A model generated the notes under the pieces. The model had not been told where the DNA came from. It searched no databases and saw only the letters and a list, made by a program, of their open reading frames with translations. DNA of 64,000 nucleotides from Mesorhabditis belari (lineage: Eukaryota > Nematoda > Chromadorea > Rhabditida > Rhabditidae), in assembly GCA_958450365.1 (NCBI GenBank), contig CAUEEP010000727.1, positions 1,741,501-1,805,500 of the forward strand. Direction: 5' to 3'. Shown here in pieces: positions 1 to 18,040 of this stretch (the stretch's first letter is position 1; the number at the start of each line of letters is the position of its first letter). Both the position numbers and the translations under genes were made by a program.

Positions 1-874
1 TATTGAAGCAGCTCAAAGGTATTAGGTAGCAAATAGGTATCTGGAATAATTTTTTGTAGATATTACGAGCTTTCCCAATGTGCTGTTGTACCGTCATCGG
101 ACCAACTTCATGCTATATCTGCCGCAATGACTTGTACAATTCTTGCAGCTCCTGGTACTGTAACTTCTTTCTACAAAAATAGAAGTTTTCCAGGTACGCA
201 GCGTACTCGTCTTTTGGCCAAATTGAGAAAAGAGGAGAGGGCCAAAGCAATTCCCAGCTACACACTGCTTGAAAAGCTATTCCTAGAGCGACTTATCAAA
301 GTGGATGAGGTAAAAATTATTTTTTAAAGCTTCCCAACCCAATTGCGTTTAGTTACTTGATTTCGAGAAAGATTTGAAAACTTGGCAACGAAACTTCGAT
401 AATGGTCAGTCAATCATTCGGGGAGTTATGGTGGATTTTATTGTGTCTATGTTTGAACTTCTTTCTTTAGGTTGAACACAATATGACAGCCGTCGGTCAA
501 GTTTATTCAAATATAGATCTGACCACACTTGCCGCTCTTCTGGGAGTGAACGAACAAGAGGTTCGCTTGTAAACAGATGATCTCTAAAATTATATTTAGG
601 CTGAAAGGGTGGCAGCGCAAATGATATCTTCTGATCGTCTCAAGGGGAATATTGATCAAATTGGTCGTTATTTACATTTTGCTGGTTAGGGTTTCTTGTT
701 TTTAATTTCACTTTTTTATTGCTTAGAAAAAACTGCAATTGAAATGTGGGATGACCAGATTGAGCTCTTCTGTCGTCAGGTACCCCCTTAAACAACCCTA
801 AAAATATGTCTTGCGTTTAGGTGGAGCGTGCAGCTGAGATGATAATCGCTCGACATCCAGAGCTAGACATCTAA
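1..874 (+). CDS. csn-4: COP9 signalosome complex subunit 4, C-terminal part (5' end outside window)
   Basis: Exon segments are 1-18, 60-154, 194-309, 471-560, 600-684, 727-779 and 821-874 (stop TAA 872-874). All junctions keep frame and give 169 residues, roughly the C-terminal two fifths of a CSN4 of usual size. The encoded segments IEAAQRYYELS, CTILAAPGTQRTRLLAKL, VGQVYSNIDLTTLAALLG and RLKGNIDQIGRYLHF follow animal CSN4 in order. They cover the end of the helical repeats, the PCI winged-helix region and the C-terminal helix. CSN4 is a scaffold subunit of the COP9 signalosome, which removes NEDD8 from cullins in nucleus and cytoplasm. Introns are 38-161 bp, typical for nematodes. The next recognised gene, the trehalase, starts well downstream on the same strand; nothing shows whether they share an operon. 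The family call is from recognition of the protein; exon borders are inferred from GT/AG signals and frame. Confidence 0.93.
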
Positions 875-972
875 GGGTGATATGGCTTTACCGGTGGAAT
901 TTATGTTTACCTTTTTTTTTAATATTGGCGGTTTCGGTGCTGTGATCTCTTTGGACTTTATCATTTTTACGT

Positions 973-1016
973 ACCGTAATACCTGTAATAGTAGCGCCTA
1001 TTACAGGTATTACGGT
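973..1016. repeat. Perfect inverted repeat, 18 bp arms
   Basis: The arms ACCGTAATACCTGTAATA (973-990) and its exact reverse complement (999-1016) flank an 8 bp loop. The ACCGTA.. end resembles the termini of other foldback elements in this window (52601, 33617, 59014, 61249). It is probably a tiny foldback or MITE relic. Confidence 0.8.
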
Positions 1017-1957
1017 AAGTATATTTAGTTGCAAATTCCGGTGTATAAATATTGATTTGTTCTTAAACAAAAAAGTGAGCACGGATGAAAATGGATGAAA
1101 ATGGTAAGTGGCCTGTTTGACAACTGGATAGGTATTTTTCAATTCGTTTTTACGGATGATTAGGCAATTTTGGGGGATTGGCGTAAACACGTAACTTCTA
1201 CGTGGTCACGTGGCGGGAAGTGATGTTAGTCTTGGTGATCGCAGGTCATCTTGTGATTTTATTGTTGGATAAGAAAAGTACCTGTTTAAGAGTCGTGCTA
1301 GAATTTTAAAAAAATGTCGAAAAAATATTCAATCGGAGGTGTGGTACACAAATTTCGAAGTGGATTATGATATAAATCTTTTGAGTTACATATTAAAATG
1401 TGCTAATGTGCTGATCAACTGGGCAAATTTACTGCCTCTATTTTTAAAGCTCACCGAAAAGTGTAGAGAAAAGGTTCTTGTTGTTGTTTTGTCAGACAGC
1501 CTGCCTTGAATCGATTTTTTTTCTCTTTTCCATTCAACAGGCAGAGACGAACCGAATGACCAAGTAAGCAGAAAGAACTTGCATTGTTTTTCCTTTAATT
1601 TCGAAGACTATTAAACTACTTCTAATTGCTAATTGTCTCCAATCCAATGGTTTCTCCCTGTGCTGTCCACTCTCGTTTCAATCATTTCACCGGGATTTTT
1701 GCTGTCTTACGAAATGAGCCAAGCACCTCGAAATCGCAACTGCCGGTCGCCGTGCGACGATTTCATCAAGTTTTCGGTAAGCTTATTAAAATTTAGTGCT
1801 GAACTGTTGACTTGATTGATTTATGTTTTGAATGGAAAATCTAAAGAATGGAAAATTGGGAACTTCCTTAACCAAATCTTATGTAGTAGTACAATGTGAA
1901 TTCGAAGAATACAATGAAAATCTTAGTTTTTACGGTTTTAAAGGCAAATTTAGGGAA

Positions 1958-2075
1958 ACAAATGCACTTCTCAATTACCGTAATACCCGAAATTGAACTA
2001 CTTACTGTAGTACTCCAATGTACTTCCGTAATACCCAAAATTACGGGTATTACGATAATTGGGAAGTACATTTTT
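1958..2075. repeat. Imperfect inverted repeat with ACCGTAATACCC arms
   Basis: The sequence near 1958-1990 reappears in reverse complement at about 2045-2074. A smaller palindrome, CGTAATACCC / GGGTATTACG (2027-2036 and 2045-2054), sits inside. This is related in style to the palindrome at 973-1016 and is probably a foldback element. Confidence 0.65.
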
Positions 2076-2939
2076 CTCTTTATAGAAAAAAATATTGGCT
2101 CTACTAATGAATTTTTGTTTAAGAAACTTTCATTATGAAAAGACTAGCGTAACTTTTTTTGAATAAAAATCAAAGATCAAAGGATTTTGATTAAATTTTT
2201 GTACTTTAAAGTGAGACATGCTTTTGACAACATGCTTTTGACAGGTTCAAAAAGGATTTGAAATGATTATTGATTTAAGATATTTAAGCTATTCAATTTA
2301 AGAGTTTAATTGTAAAGGCAGATAATTGATACGAAACTTTACCCAAAACAATAGCACCTTTGAATTTCTCTTGTCTGATCAAAGTTTCACATGAGCGTCT
2401 CGGAATAGATTTTCATTTGAGTGAAAGGATCACTTTATCACCTCATTTTTTCTCCCCAATCTTCTCTAATCTGATTATCGAGGAAAAGAAAGTTTCACCA
2501 ATCCCTTTGTTTTGTGTGAGTTTTCTTTTTTTTGAGAACACACGTGATTTCTATTTTCTTCCGGTTAGATGAGAAACGAGAGGAAAAGCTCTTTATTTGT
2601 TTTTTTCTGTTTCTCTCCCTCCGGCTCAAAAGACCAATTGGCTGCTGAGATCAACTTCTTAATCACATGAAACTATAGTCAATCAAGAAAGGAAAAAAAG
2701 GAGGCTTGATAATCCAGGGAATTCGAAAAACTAGGGAAAAGTTTGTCAGTCTAACGAAAATTTCGACTTCTAACGGGAAAGCTGGTGCTAAATTTCGAAA
2801 GAATGTTTATTTTTTTATGAGATTCAATGCTAATTGAGAAAAAGGCCAGAATGAAATGCAAATCGAACTTTTTGATAATTTAGATTAGTGTTAAATTCTA
2901 GAAATCTTCATTTATAGAACAATTTTTTTAACAACAACA

Positions 2940-3052
2940 AGCTACAAAACTTCATTTATTATTAAAATAGGTAGAAAACTGACTTTGCAATGTGCTACCA
3001 GTTTTGAAAGTCAGTTTTCTCTCTATTTTAATAATCAATGAAGTTTTGTAGT
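2940..3052. repeat. Long palindrome, with a partial direct copy near 3193-3262
   Basis: CTACAAAACTTCATT...AATAAAATAG...GAAAACTGACTTT on the left pairs with its reverse complement ending at about 3050. The left arm recurs in direct orientation from 3193, followed by shared flanking text (GCAATGTGCTACCAG, AGTAGATTG.GGTTAAAG.AAGTTCTTCT). This indicates a tandem duplication of the unit with loss of one arm in the second copy. Confidence 0.75.
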
Positions 3053-5596
3053 GAGAATTTGATAGAGAAATTGTTGCGAACTTCTCTACAGTAGATTGGG
3101 GTTAAAGAAGTTCTTCTCAATTTTCTTCTCAATTTTTTTCTCAATTTTCTTTCCAATTTCAAAACAGAAAACTTTTCTCAACTTGGCTTAAACTACAAAA
3201 CTTCATTGATTATTAAAATAGAGAGAAAACTGACTTTGCTTTGCACTTTGCAATGTGCTACCAGATTTGAAAGTGATATGCTGTAAAAGAATTTGATAGA
3301 GAAAATTTTGCGAACTTCTACAGTAGATTGAGGTTAAAGGAAGTTCTTCTTAATTTTCTTCTCAATTTTCTTCTCAATTTTCTTCCCAATTTTCTTCTCA
3401 ATTTCAAAACAGAAAACTCTTCTCAACTTGGCTTAAACTGGTGATAGAAAATTAGAAAAAAAGAAAACTCTCATTTGTGATTTTTTTTATCGAAAAACAA
3501 ATTTTTGCAAATCCCCATTTATGAAAGTGAATCGAAATGATAATCGACTGAAAAAGTAGAGAGAATTTCTCAGGGATTCCCCAAAAATCACTTTCAAGTT
3601 TTGATGTCTTTGATTGCTTTCATTCACGTGAAGATCACCATTTGATTGAAGGGGGAAATGAATGAATGCTACCTTGGAAATAATCGAGAAAAAGTCTCTT
3701 TGTCTCTGCTCATTGATAACCATTTCTTTGACATTCAAATCTATGCAATTTTTTTTGGAAATTTTGATGTAAACATATTGATGAACCGATTGATCGGTGG
3801 ATTCAGCGAAAAGGATTTTGGCTTCCAAAAATCTTTAACATAAAGCGTTTTGCAAGAATTGAACTTTATCCAAATAGATTGGTGTTTTCTAATGCTTATT
3901 GTAGACAAAAATTATCATAACCTGTTTAAACGAACTAGTTTTACTATAAATTATCTGCCTAAATAGATCCTCAAGTAGAAGTGGGACCGAGGTTACTGTG
4001 GAAAAAAAACTACCATAACTCGTTTATCTGGAGATACCGTACTTTCAATAGGCTACAGTACTTAGGCTATGGTGCTTCGAGAGGCTATCCTACTTCGATA
4101 GGCTACTGTACTTCGATTCTGAGATTTGTTCTGAAAAAAACAGTTCACCGTTGACCATTGTAGCCTGTTTTGACTCCAGCCTCTTAGCCTAGGTGTACTT
4201 TGTGCTCAAAAACAAAAACATCTCCAATCTGGCTCAGTGATTTTTCATTTTCTGTTGAGAAATTGATAGCTTAGCCAGTCAGGACAAAGTCCAAAGTAGC
4301 CAAAGACCAAACGATAATCGGATTGTTTTCTCTATTGCATCGATCATTATCGTGACCTAGATATTTGAGTGTTTCGTCATATTGACAAGGCCATATGAAA
4401 TGGCCATATGAGAATCGAGTATTCAGAGATCAGCAGTGTTATTGAGTGATTTCACAATTCACAAGAAATCGATGTGTAGATGTGGAGGGGATCCAGACGA
4501 GGATCCTCTGCCGCCAGCTCTCTTTTCTCCTTGCATCTCTGACACCTCTCCATTGCTCACAATGCCCTTGTCTGTGGGTACTCTCGGGTTTCCCATGCAC
4601 CCACTCTTTCCTCCCGTTCTTCTTCCCGGTGCATCTCGCAGTTCGCGATGTCCCGCCCACCGCACGGGGTCCAAAAGGCTCACCCCACCGCCCCACGTCC
4701 TTTATCAGAACCATCACTCACTCCACCACCACATTCCCGTTTCAATTTCTTTTTTCGTAACATTTTTTGGTACCTTGTCGGCTATATTACATAAATACCA
4801 TTAAATTTACATTTCATTTGCATTCATTTAAATAAATTCCGTTTACATTTGAAAAGAGAACTTTTTCCGGGCAAATTTTATGAGTTATAACCGACTGTAT
4901 CAGTTTTGATAACTTTTTTGACTGACTGACTGACTTTGATTTGGCTGACTGACTTTTAAAAGTATTGCCCTGAATTTGAGACGTTCTTTTTTAAAGATCT
5001 GGATTTTGTTACCGTAATCATTTTCTATTTTGCACTCTTTTCTTTCCTTCTTTTGTCTCTTTTCAGCAATTATTTGAACTTTTTCAGCTTTCTATAGCCT
5101 GCATCCGATACAGTACTTTAAAGCTAAAAGAAAACGAAAGAAAACTAAAGATAAGACATTTCAAAAGCACTGTACCGTATGCAGGGTACTTTATCGAATA
5201 CTGATTTCTGCTAACCATTTCCTATTTTACACTCTTTTCTTTAAATTAAGCAATCATTTGAACTCTTTCAGTTGTCTATAGCCTTCACCAGATCCAATAC
5301 AGTAACCAGTCTAGTTTCGAGTTCCTTTCCAGTGATAAAGTTACTCAGTGTACAAGTGAGATTCCAGGCTCAGCCTCGGGGATCCCATCCCATCCATCCC
5401 ATCCATCCCATCGATCCGGTCACCGTCTCCTCCTGATCACCCCATCGCCAGTTCTCGGCCACTCATCCATCCGTTTCATCCAATCTCCCCAGGCCACCGT
5501 ACTCATCGATGTGAGTTGTTTTTTTTGATTGAAATCTCCGAATCCACATCACTCTACATAATTTCCATTCATTTATATCGATTCCCATTCTTCCAG

Positions 5597-12025
<6,429 letters not shown>

Positions 12026-14330
12026 ATGGGATATTGTAGAATGGATGGATTATCGTCTTATTGTAAGCACTTCCACATTTTTAGATTCCATTCTATCTTA
12101 ATAGAATTCTAGGGCATTCGGAATTCGATGCCTTAGGCTTAGGACTTGAGCTTTCCCATTTATAACTCTTTTGATTATCAGACAGTACCATGATGTTTAT
12201 GGTAGTGATTGTATTCTAGATAATGCCTTCTAGAGTATTGTAAACTTTACATTTATCTCCGAAATAACATGTCATGCGATTGCTGTAGTTATAATGCCCC
12301 TTTAGGGTAATGTAAGTCTTCCATGTGATAGACTTCGTTTGCTCATTGCTTATTTAGTTTTTTTAATTATATTTTTTTTTTGTAAAGGTCGAGTGCCAGG
12401 CTAAATTACTATCTTTATATAAATATATCTACTTCTTGCGCACTACGGGTGGCACTCGACTTTCGGGATATTGAAAAGAAATTGCTTTTTTCTTATTGCT
12501 GGTGACGAGTTGTACAATTTTGTATAAAGAATTGCTCAGATATTGTAAAATGCATAACATTAAAAAGAACAAGAAAAAGCTCTTCAACTGGTGCTTAGAT
12601 CATTGACGCTTTCTCTGAAAGTTGACAGTTAGAATTTATTTTCATCCCCGTCACATTACGGACTAAAAAAGATTTGCGCTCGTATCGAGAAAGATAAGCG
12701 GCACTGATTTCTGACACGTTGCCATTGTGCTTGTTAAAATTTATTACATCAATACCAATCTACAGGGTGGTTCAAAACTAAAGCAATTCGGCAACTCGGC
12801 AACTCGGATTTTCTTGATGTAACTCGACAGTCCGGCATTTGTTTCTTATAGAATATTTTAAAAAAATATTAAACTGACACTATCTGACACAAACTGACAC
12901 TATCATCAAATGCTGTTATTTTAAAAAAAATCTTTATTTTTAAAGAGCAACTATTCTTCAGTTTTCAAATTCCAGTCCTACGTGCCATTATCATTAATCG
13001 TTTGGTGTTCTTTGAGATGAATAGTCATCTCCTAGAACACCAAAGTCTCTCAGGTTCAGCTCTAGTCATTTCATGAGTGCTTTTGAATGGTGGAAGAGCT
13101 GGAAAGGTTGAAAAGTGGAAAAGAAGAAGAAGAAAAAGCAATGAACAAGCAGATTGTCAAGCAGTCATTTTCCTCTTCTTCTCCACAAAAATGTGTACCG
13201 TGAAACTCTTTTATCCAAAGAAAACGTGAGAAGAACTCTTCTCAAACTCGAAAAGTGAGCTGTGAGACTTCGCCTTTGTTCTGTGGATACCCGTATGTGG
13301 ATATAATTGGATCCAATTTGTTCCTCTTTGACTGACCCTTTCTTCAGCTCCTTCTTCAGCTCTTTCTTCAGTTCTTTCTTCATCTCTTTCTTCCAATTCT
13401 TCCCAAATTCGATGCCAAATCGACGTCAAAGATCCCCATTTACCCTCAGAAAAACGAAACTACTCAATAATTTTCTTCTCCCAATCGAAATTTTTTTGAA
13501 TTTCAGCTTTCAACGTTGACGTTGATTTGATTCATTCAATTTTCTTACTATTAACACTTTTCTTTATTCAGTACTTGTGGTTACAGTAAAAAAAAAACTT
13601 ACATATGACCTGAATTAACTTTCTTTAACCTTACTTGGGAACTGTATACTACTGTTCTTTAAGCTAATAATAAGTATCCTAAAGTCCCTTGATCACTTTG
13701 AGGCCGATTTGCTGGCCCTAGATTCAAACCGGATTTCTGGCGAACCCAGGGACATTTGTGGGCCAGGCAAAGCAGGATCAGAACTGGTTTCTAGGCTTTA
13801 AAGCCTAATTTCAAAACCTTCAAGACAGAACCTGATTTCAATATAAAAAGCCGGTCAAGCGAAACAAAAGCCAGGTCAGGACTTTTACGGATTCAGAAAG
13901 TTTTTTCCAATAAAATGGGTGCTGTCGTTTGGTTGGAGGTGATGGTCAATCTGTGCGCATTCATAGTAAAGTCTAACAAATCCGGCTCTTTTCGAATCAA
14001 TCTTCTAGCAAGAGCAATTCCCTTTGGACAACCTCATCCTCCCTGTCATCCCTTGCTTGTTGCTTTATGAAATCGACCTCAAATCTTTCCAAAGCCCTTA
14101 ATCCATTTAATCTTTTCCAAAATCCTTTTAAGCTTACCATCATTGTTGCCATTTCTGCTGTTTTTCTTTCGAAATCCAGTCTCATCCACTAGCTTTTTAC
14201 ACCTTTTCCTTTTCCCCCTCCTTTGTCGATATTTCTCGAGATCTTGATTGAATCTCTTTTCCATTTTTCTTTCTCAAATGCCAATCCATTCTCCGATTTG
14301 ATCCAAGCGAATCAAAGATCTCACAATGAA
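12026..14330. other. Intergenic region downstream of trehalase, no gene seen
   Basis: Nothing coding is recognised. It contains the hairpin at 12384-12463, a Tc1-like CAGGGTGGTTCAAAAC end at about 12764, an A-rich/T-rich stretch near 12850-12950, and a CTTTCTTCAGCT-like tandem tract at 13340-13390. The sequence at 13690-13890 is of the GGCCAG/AGCCTGA-rich kind that recurs in many introns and spacers here. Confidence 0.5.
12384..12463. ncRNA. Candidate structured RNA hairpin (15 bp stem)
   Basis: AAAGGTCGAGTGCCA pairs with TGGCACTCGACTTT around a 50 nt loop containing TTACTATC. The overall plan recalls nematode stem-bulge/Y RNAs: a GGUC..GAGUG 5' stem, a GCAC..GACU 3' stem and a pyrimidine-rich loop. 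The characteristic bulge and a T-run terminator are not evident, so a terminal inverted repeat of a small element is an alternative. Confidence 0.25.
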
Positions 14331-14332
14331 GT

Positions 14333-14803
14333 CAGATTGACTAGGGAATATTAAAGTCTTACAATTATAAGAAATTGACTAGTGAATTTTAAAGTCTTAT
14401 AATTACAATTGAAATTGACTAGGGAATATTAAAGTCTTACAATTACAATTGAAATTGACTAGGGAATATTAAAGTCTTACAATTACAAGAAATTGACTAG
14501 GGAATATTAAAGTCTTACAATTACAATTGAAATTGACTAGGGAATATTAAAGTCTTACAACAACAATTGAAATCGACTAGTGATTATTAAAGTCTTATAA
14601 TTACAATTGAAATTGACCAGTGAATTTTAAAGTCTTACAACTACAATTGAAATTGACTAGGGAATATTAAAGTCTTACAACTACAATTGAAATCGACTAG
14701 TGATTATTAAAGTCTTACAATTACAAGAAATCGACTAGGGAATATTAAAGTCTTACAACTACAATTGAAATTGACCAATGAATATTAAAGTCTTACAATT
14801 ACA
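14333..14803. repeat. Minisatellite, about 39-40 bp unit, about 12 copies
   Basis: The unit core GACTAGGGAATATTAAAGTC is followed by TTACAATTACAATTGAAATT with small variants (CAACAA, ACAAGA, TTTTAA). The array ends abruptly at CAGGGTGACCGCAAAG (about 14802), which looks like a Tc1-type transposon terminus. Confidence 0.9.
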
Positions 14804-15239
14804 GGGTGACCGCAAAGTATAGTGACAACTTTTTTGAAAAATATCTGCGAAATGTCTAATTTATTTCAAAAGTGTCAAGTATTATATAGAGAATTGTATC
14901 CCTAATTTTCGGCAACATTTATCTACCAAAAGCTTTCCAATTAGACTTCTACAACTAATTTAATAATAGTTTGAGCGGTAGTCGACATCTCTCTAGCGAA
15001 CCTATCATTTGGTCGCTTTTCTACATTAAAATTTCACTCGAAAAAGTTGTTTTTTCAGTCAAATTTGTGGTAATTTTGTTGGAAAAGATTGTTTTGAACA
15101 AATTTATAATTGCTGATAAACAAAACAACAAAACAGCTGATAAAACGAGATCTGAACTGAAAATAGCGAAAATATTCAATTTTCACCTTTTTTCTCTGCT
15201 CCTACAAAAGGGGGGTAGGCTAATTTTCGCAATTTTTTT
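14802..15239. other. Possible Tc1-like terminus and unassigned sequence
   Basis: CAGGGTGACCGCAAAGTATA resembles the CAGGGTG ends of Tc1/mariner-superfamily elements. I do not find a matching inverted end nearby, and the open frame at 14971-15285 resembles no protein I know. Confidence 0.3.
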
Positions 15240-15575
15240 TTGCGCAACTGGGTCGTTTGCGCAACTCGCCATAGATTTCTTCTAAGTCGGCCAATCTTTA
15301 TGATTTTGGTGTCATTTTGCTGCACTTGTTGAGATCTACAAAATGAAACCAAAAATCATAAAGATTGGTCCACTTAGAAGAAAGTTATGGCGAGTTGTGC
15401 AAAAAAAATGGCGCAAAGTAGCCACCCCATTCATTATAACTTTCTTCTAAGTCGGCCAATCTTTATGACTTTTGGTTTCATTTTGTAGATCTCAATAAGT
15501 GCAACAAAACGAAACCAAAATCATAAAGATTGGCCGACTTAGAAGAAAGTTATGGCGAGTTGCGGAAATTAGTCT
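15240..15575. repeat. Double foldback element
   Basis: Two successive inverted repeats share the arm TTCTTCTAAGTCGGCCAATC with the following TTTATGA. The first pair spans about 15276-15386 and the second about 15440-15557. The central parts (TTTTGTAGATCTCAA..) also pair. The arms recur as AACTCGCCATA / TATGGCGAGTTG at the outer edges. A compound foldback made by duplication of one palindrome. Confidence 0.85.
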
Positions 15576-17055
15576 ACCCCTTAAAAGGAGCTTGACATCA
15601 ACTTCAATTTTTGATTATCTCAATTCAGCCAAAACATTTAAATGTGTTTCTTAATGTTATCAAATAATGTTAAACGCTGTTTTTACATTGAAGAAATATT
15701 GAAAAGCTTTTAACAATTTTTAAGAGAGAAAAGCGATAAATAATCTCATTACTGATTACAGAATAAATCCAATCAATTGCTCACGAGAGAAGAGAAGATC
15801 TAGGTTGTTTACTAGTTTTTTTTTTTCAAAAGAACTCAAAGCTATTGAATTCTCTTAAGTTTTTCGATAGTAAATTCGACAAACTCGCAACACTGATTGG
15901 GAAAGAATTGGAAGACAAAGTTTAGACAACTTTATTTAGTTATTTAGACAACTTTAGAACAAACTTTAATATCAAACAAGCAATGTTGCATTTTGTTTTT
16001 CAACAGGAATTTTCAAGAGAAATTAATTTCTCCTTGAATCAACAACTAGATTTAAAAAAAAAAACCCCAAAATACAGCCTAAACATAAACCGTTTCCATT
16101 GGATTCTTTTCAAATCAAATCTTTGATTGTTCTTTTTATCGTTAAAGTCGATTTTCTTGAATGATTGTGGATGTCTTTATTGCAAATTGCAATCAAATGC
16201 AATCAAATGCAAATTGCAATCAAATGCAATCAAATGCAAATTGCAATCAAATGCAATCAAATGCAAATTGCAATCAAATGCAATCAAATGCAAATTGCAA
16301 TCACCTCTCACTTCCCCCAAACAAGGAAATCCGAAACTGACTAACACTTTTTGTGTTTTTCGATTTTATTTCTACATCGAAAAAAAACTATGATGATTGC
16401 TTGCATTGGCAAAAAAAAAAGGTATAAAAAGTTTCTATTTGGATATTTAACCATTAAATTAATGGAAATGAATCAATGATGATTTGGGCTTTATTATGGT
16501 TCTAGATCAAACTTTCTCTAGGATAGAATAGAGTGCTGAAGAGTGGGTAATTGAAAATGGGTAAAAAGTTTTCCCTTTTAATTGAATGGCTGAATCTTCA
16601 TTGTTATCTAGCTAGGTCTGTTTTTAGGTCAAGCTTTCTCTAGGATAGAATAGAATCAAAGTCGGTTTGGGTAATTGAAAAGAGGTAAAGGGTTTTCCCT
16701 TTTAACGAAAATTGAATGACTGAACCTTCATTGTTATCTGGCTAATCTTTTTGATTCCGAAGCAACTCAAAAAGCTAACTATAACTTTAAAATGAGTATA
16801 TCGAACGGTCAAGTATGATTAGAGTAGAAGAAAAATTCTGTTATAGAAATGTGCAATTTGTAGAATTTGATTGCTAAGAAACATTTGAGTTATAAACACT
16901 CTCCGCATTGCACTTTTTTTTTGGGGGGGAATTTCTCACAAAACCCCTATAACTTGATGTACAAGCGTTGGATCGACTCAGGGTTGGTTTTAAAATGATC
17001 TAGAAAAAAAGAATTCTATTATAGAAATGTGTAATTTGTAGAATTAAATAAAATA
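15576..17055. other. Intergenic, no gene seen
   Basis: Apart from the minisatellite at 16178-16304 there is a diverged direct duplication: TTTCTCTAGGATAGAATAGA followed by GGGTAATTGAAAA.GG..AA occurs near 16513 and 16631. A TTCTRTTATAGAAATGTG string occurs near 16837 and 17011. No coding signal is recognised. Confidence 0.5.
16178..16304. repeat. Minisatellite of ATGCAATCAAATGCAAATTGCA units
   Basis: The 27 bp unit built from CAAATGCAATCAAATGCAAA is repeated about four and a half times with almost no change. Confidence 0.9.
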
Positions 17056-17275
17056 ATAAATAATGATTTGATCCGTCTTCGCACTTAGCGCAGATCACAA
17101 CCCGCTTCCACATTTACTGAGGCAGAAGTGTAGTTGTCGTAGCCGATGATACTCCGATGGCCGGGCTGGGGCGCTCGGAGGGGAACCCATGGGAGTCGAA
17201 CCCACGACTAACCCGCGCCGACGTTGCTCAACTTGGCAGATCGGACGGGGTCGACCACAGACCCTTCCCTTTCTG
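17056..17275 (-). mobile_element. tRNA-derived SINE-like element, copy 1
   Basis: Read on the minus strand it starts GAAAGGGAAGGGTCTGTGGT and contains a perfect tRNA B-box, GGTTCGACTCC, preceded by GCGGGTTAGTCGT. It ends ..GTGATCTGCGCTAAGTGC and an A/T-rich tail (AAATCATTATTT). A near-identical copy lies on the plus strand at 21186-21405. A 220 bp, RNA-polymerase-III-promoter-bearing, interspersed unit fits a SINE. Confidence 0.65.
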
Positions 17276-17362
17276 GGCCCCATTTGTAGAATTTGTTTGA
17301 TTAATTTAATTATTAACAGTCACTTATCATGGTTAATTCTAATTATTAACAGTCACTTATCT

Positions 17363-17690
17363 GCACAATCGCTCGCCGTCTGGCACACGTCCCCGATAGA
17401 TAGGTGTTCCCTTTTGATCACCTAGTGTCTTTGCCCAAACCCCGGATATGGATACAAACCTCCAGACCAGGCATCCATTCCCCGACCTCGGCTTTGTTTT
17501 TAGTTTGAAAGATTAAATGACTAATTCCAATCGATTGCCTGACCCTGAAAGCCAATTTAAAAGCTGAATATCTTCTTTCTGTAGCATTTAATAAGCAAAA
17601 GAGAAATCCAGAGAGACGAGAGGCGTTCTATGTGCGCGCGCGCAATCGCTCGCCATCTGGCACACGTCCACGATAGATAGGTGTTCCCCT
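17363..17690 (+). repeat. Tandem repeat unit (about 277 bp) with snRNA-promoter-like core
   Basis: The core CAATCGCTCGCCGTCTGGCA with the following CACGTCC..GATAGATAGGTGTTCCC occurs at 17365-17411 and again at 17642-17688. Between the two cores lies a body ending GGCTTTGTTTTT (about 17500), then a lead-in (CCAATCGATTGCCTGACCCT). The whole lead-in/core/body order is seen once more at 40815-41095, and lead-in plus core at 53690-53846. The core resembles the region 50-90 bp upstream of the tRNA-Sec gene in this window. These could be repeats carrying a PSE, or small RNA genes with a T-run terminator. Confidence 0.55.
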
Positions 17691-17929
17691 TTCCGCAAAG
17701 TTTCTTTTGATCATTTTGAAAGGCAATGAAATTGGCAAAACTTTTGATTACCTCGGGAATAAGAACACCGATAATTACTATGTCTTAGCCGTTGAATTGC
17801 CGTTGAAATCTTTGTTGTTCTGCATATTACGATGAATCGATTGGATTCCTCTTTCCAGTTTTAGATTTTAAATAATTACATCTGTTTTTCTGTGACATAA
17901 AATGATCGTACTTCTTTTGCTTATCCCAT

Positions 17930-18040
17930 AAAGGAGTTGATCTATTCATAAAGATCTATTCATAAAGATCTATTCATAAAGATCTATCCATAAAGATCTA
18001 TCCATAAAGATCTATTCATAAAGATCTATCCATAAAGGAG
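17930..18040. repeat. Short tandem repeat, AAAGATCTATTCAT unit
   Basis: About seven copies of a 14-15 bp unit, alternating ATTCATAAAGATCT and ATCCATAAAGATCT, bounded by AAAGGAGTT on both sides. Confidence 0.9.

Larger units (their letters stand above)
875..5596. other. Intergenic / possible 5' region of the trehalase gene, no certain exon
   Basis: No exon can be called with confidence. A short open stretch at 1647-1776 starts with ATG and ends at a good donor (GTAAGC at 1777), so it could be a leading exon, but its translation resembles nothing I know. A second possible 5' exon lies at 5490-5513, between CCCCAG and TGAGTT-like signals. The rest holds inverted repeats (listed separately), TTTCTTCTCAATTT-rich tracts around 3110-3420, a GC-richer block at 4480-4740 and CCATCCCAT repeats near 5390-5412. 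Confidence 0.5.

Noticed and set aside
14333..14803. Possible CRISPR-like spaced repeat
   Set aside because: Units are contiguous with no unique spacers and the DNA is eukaryotic; a plain minisatellite.
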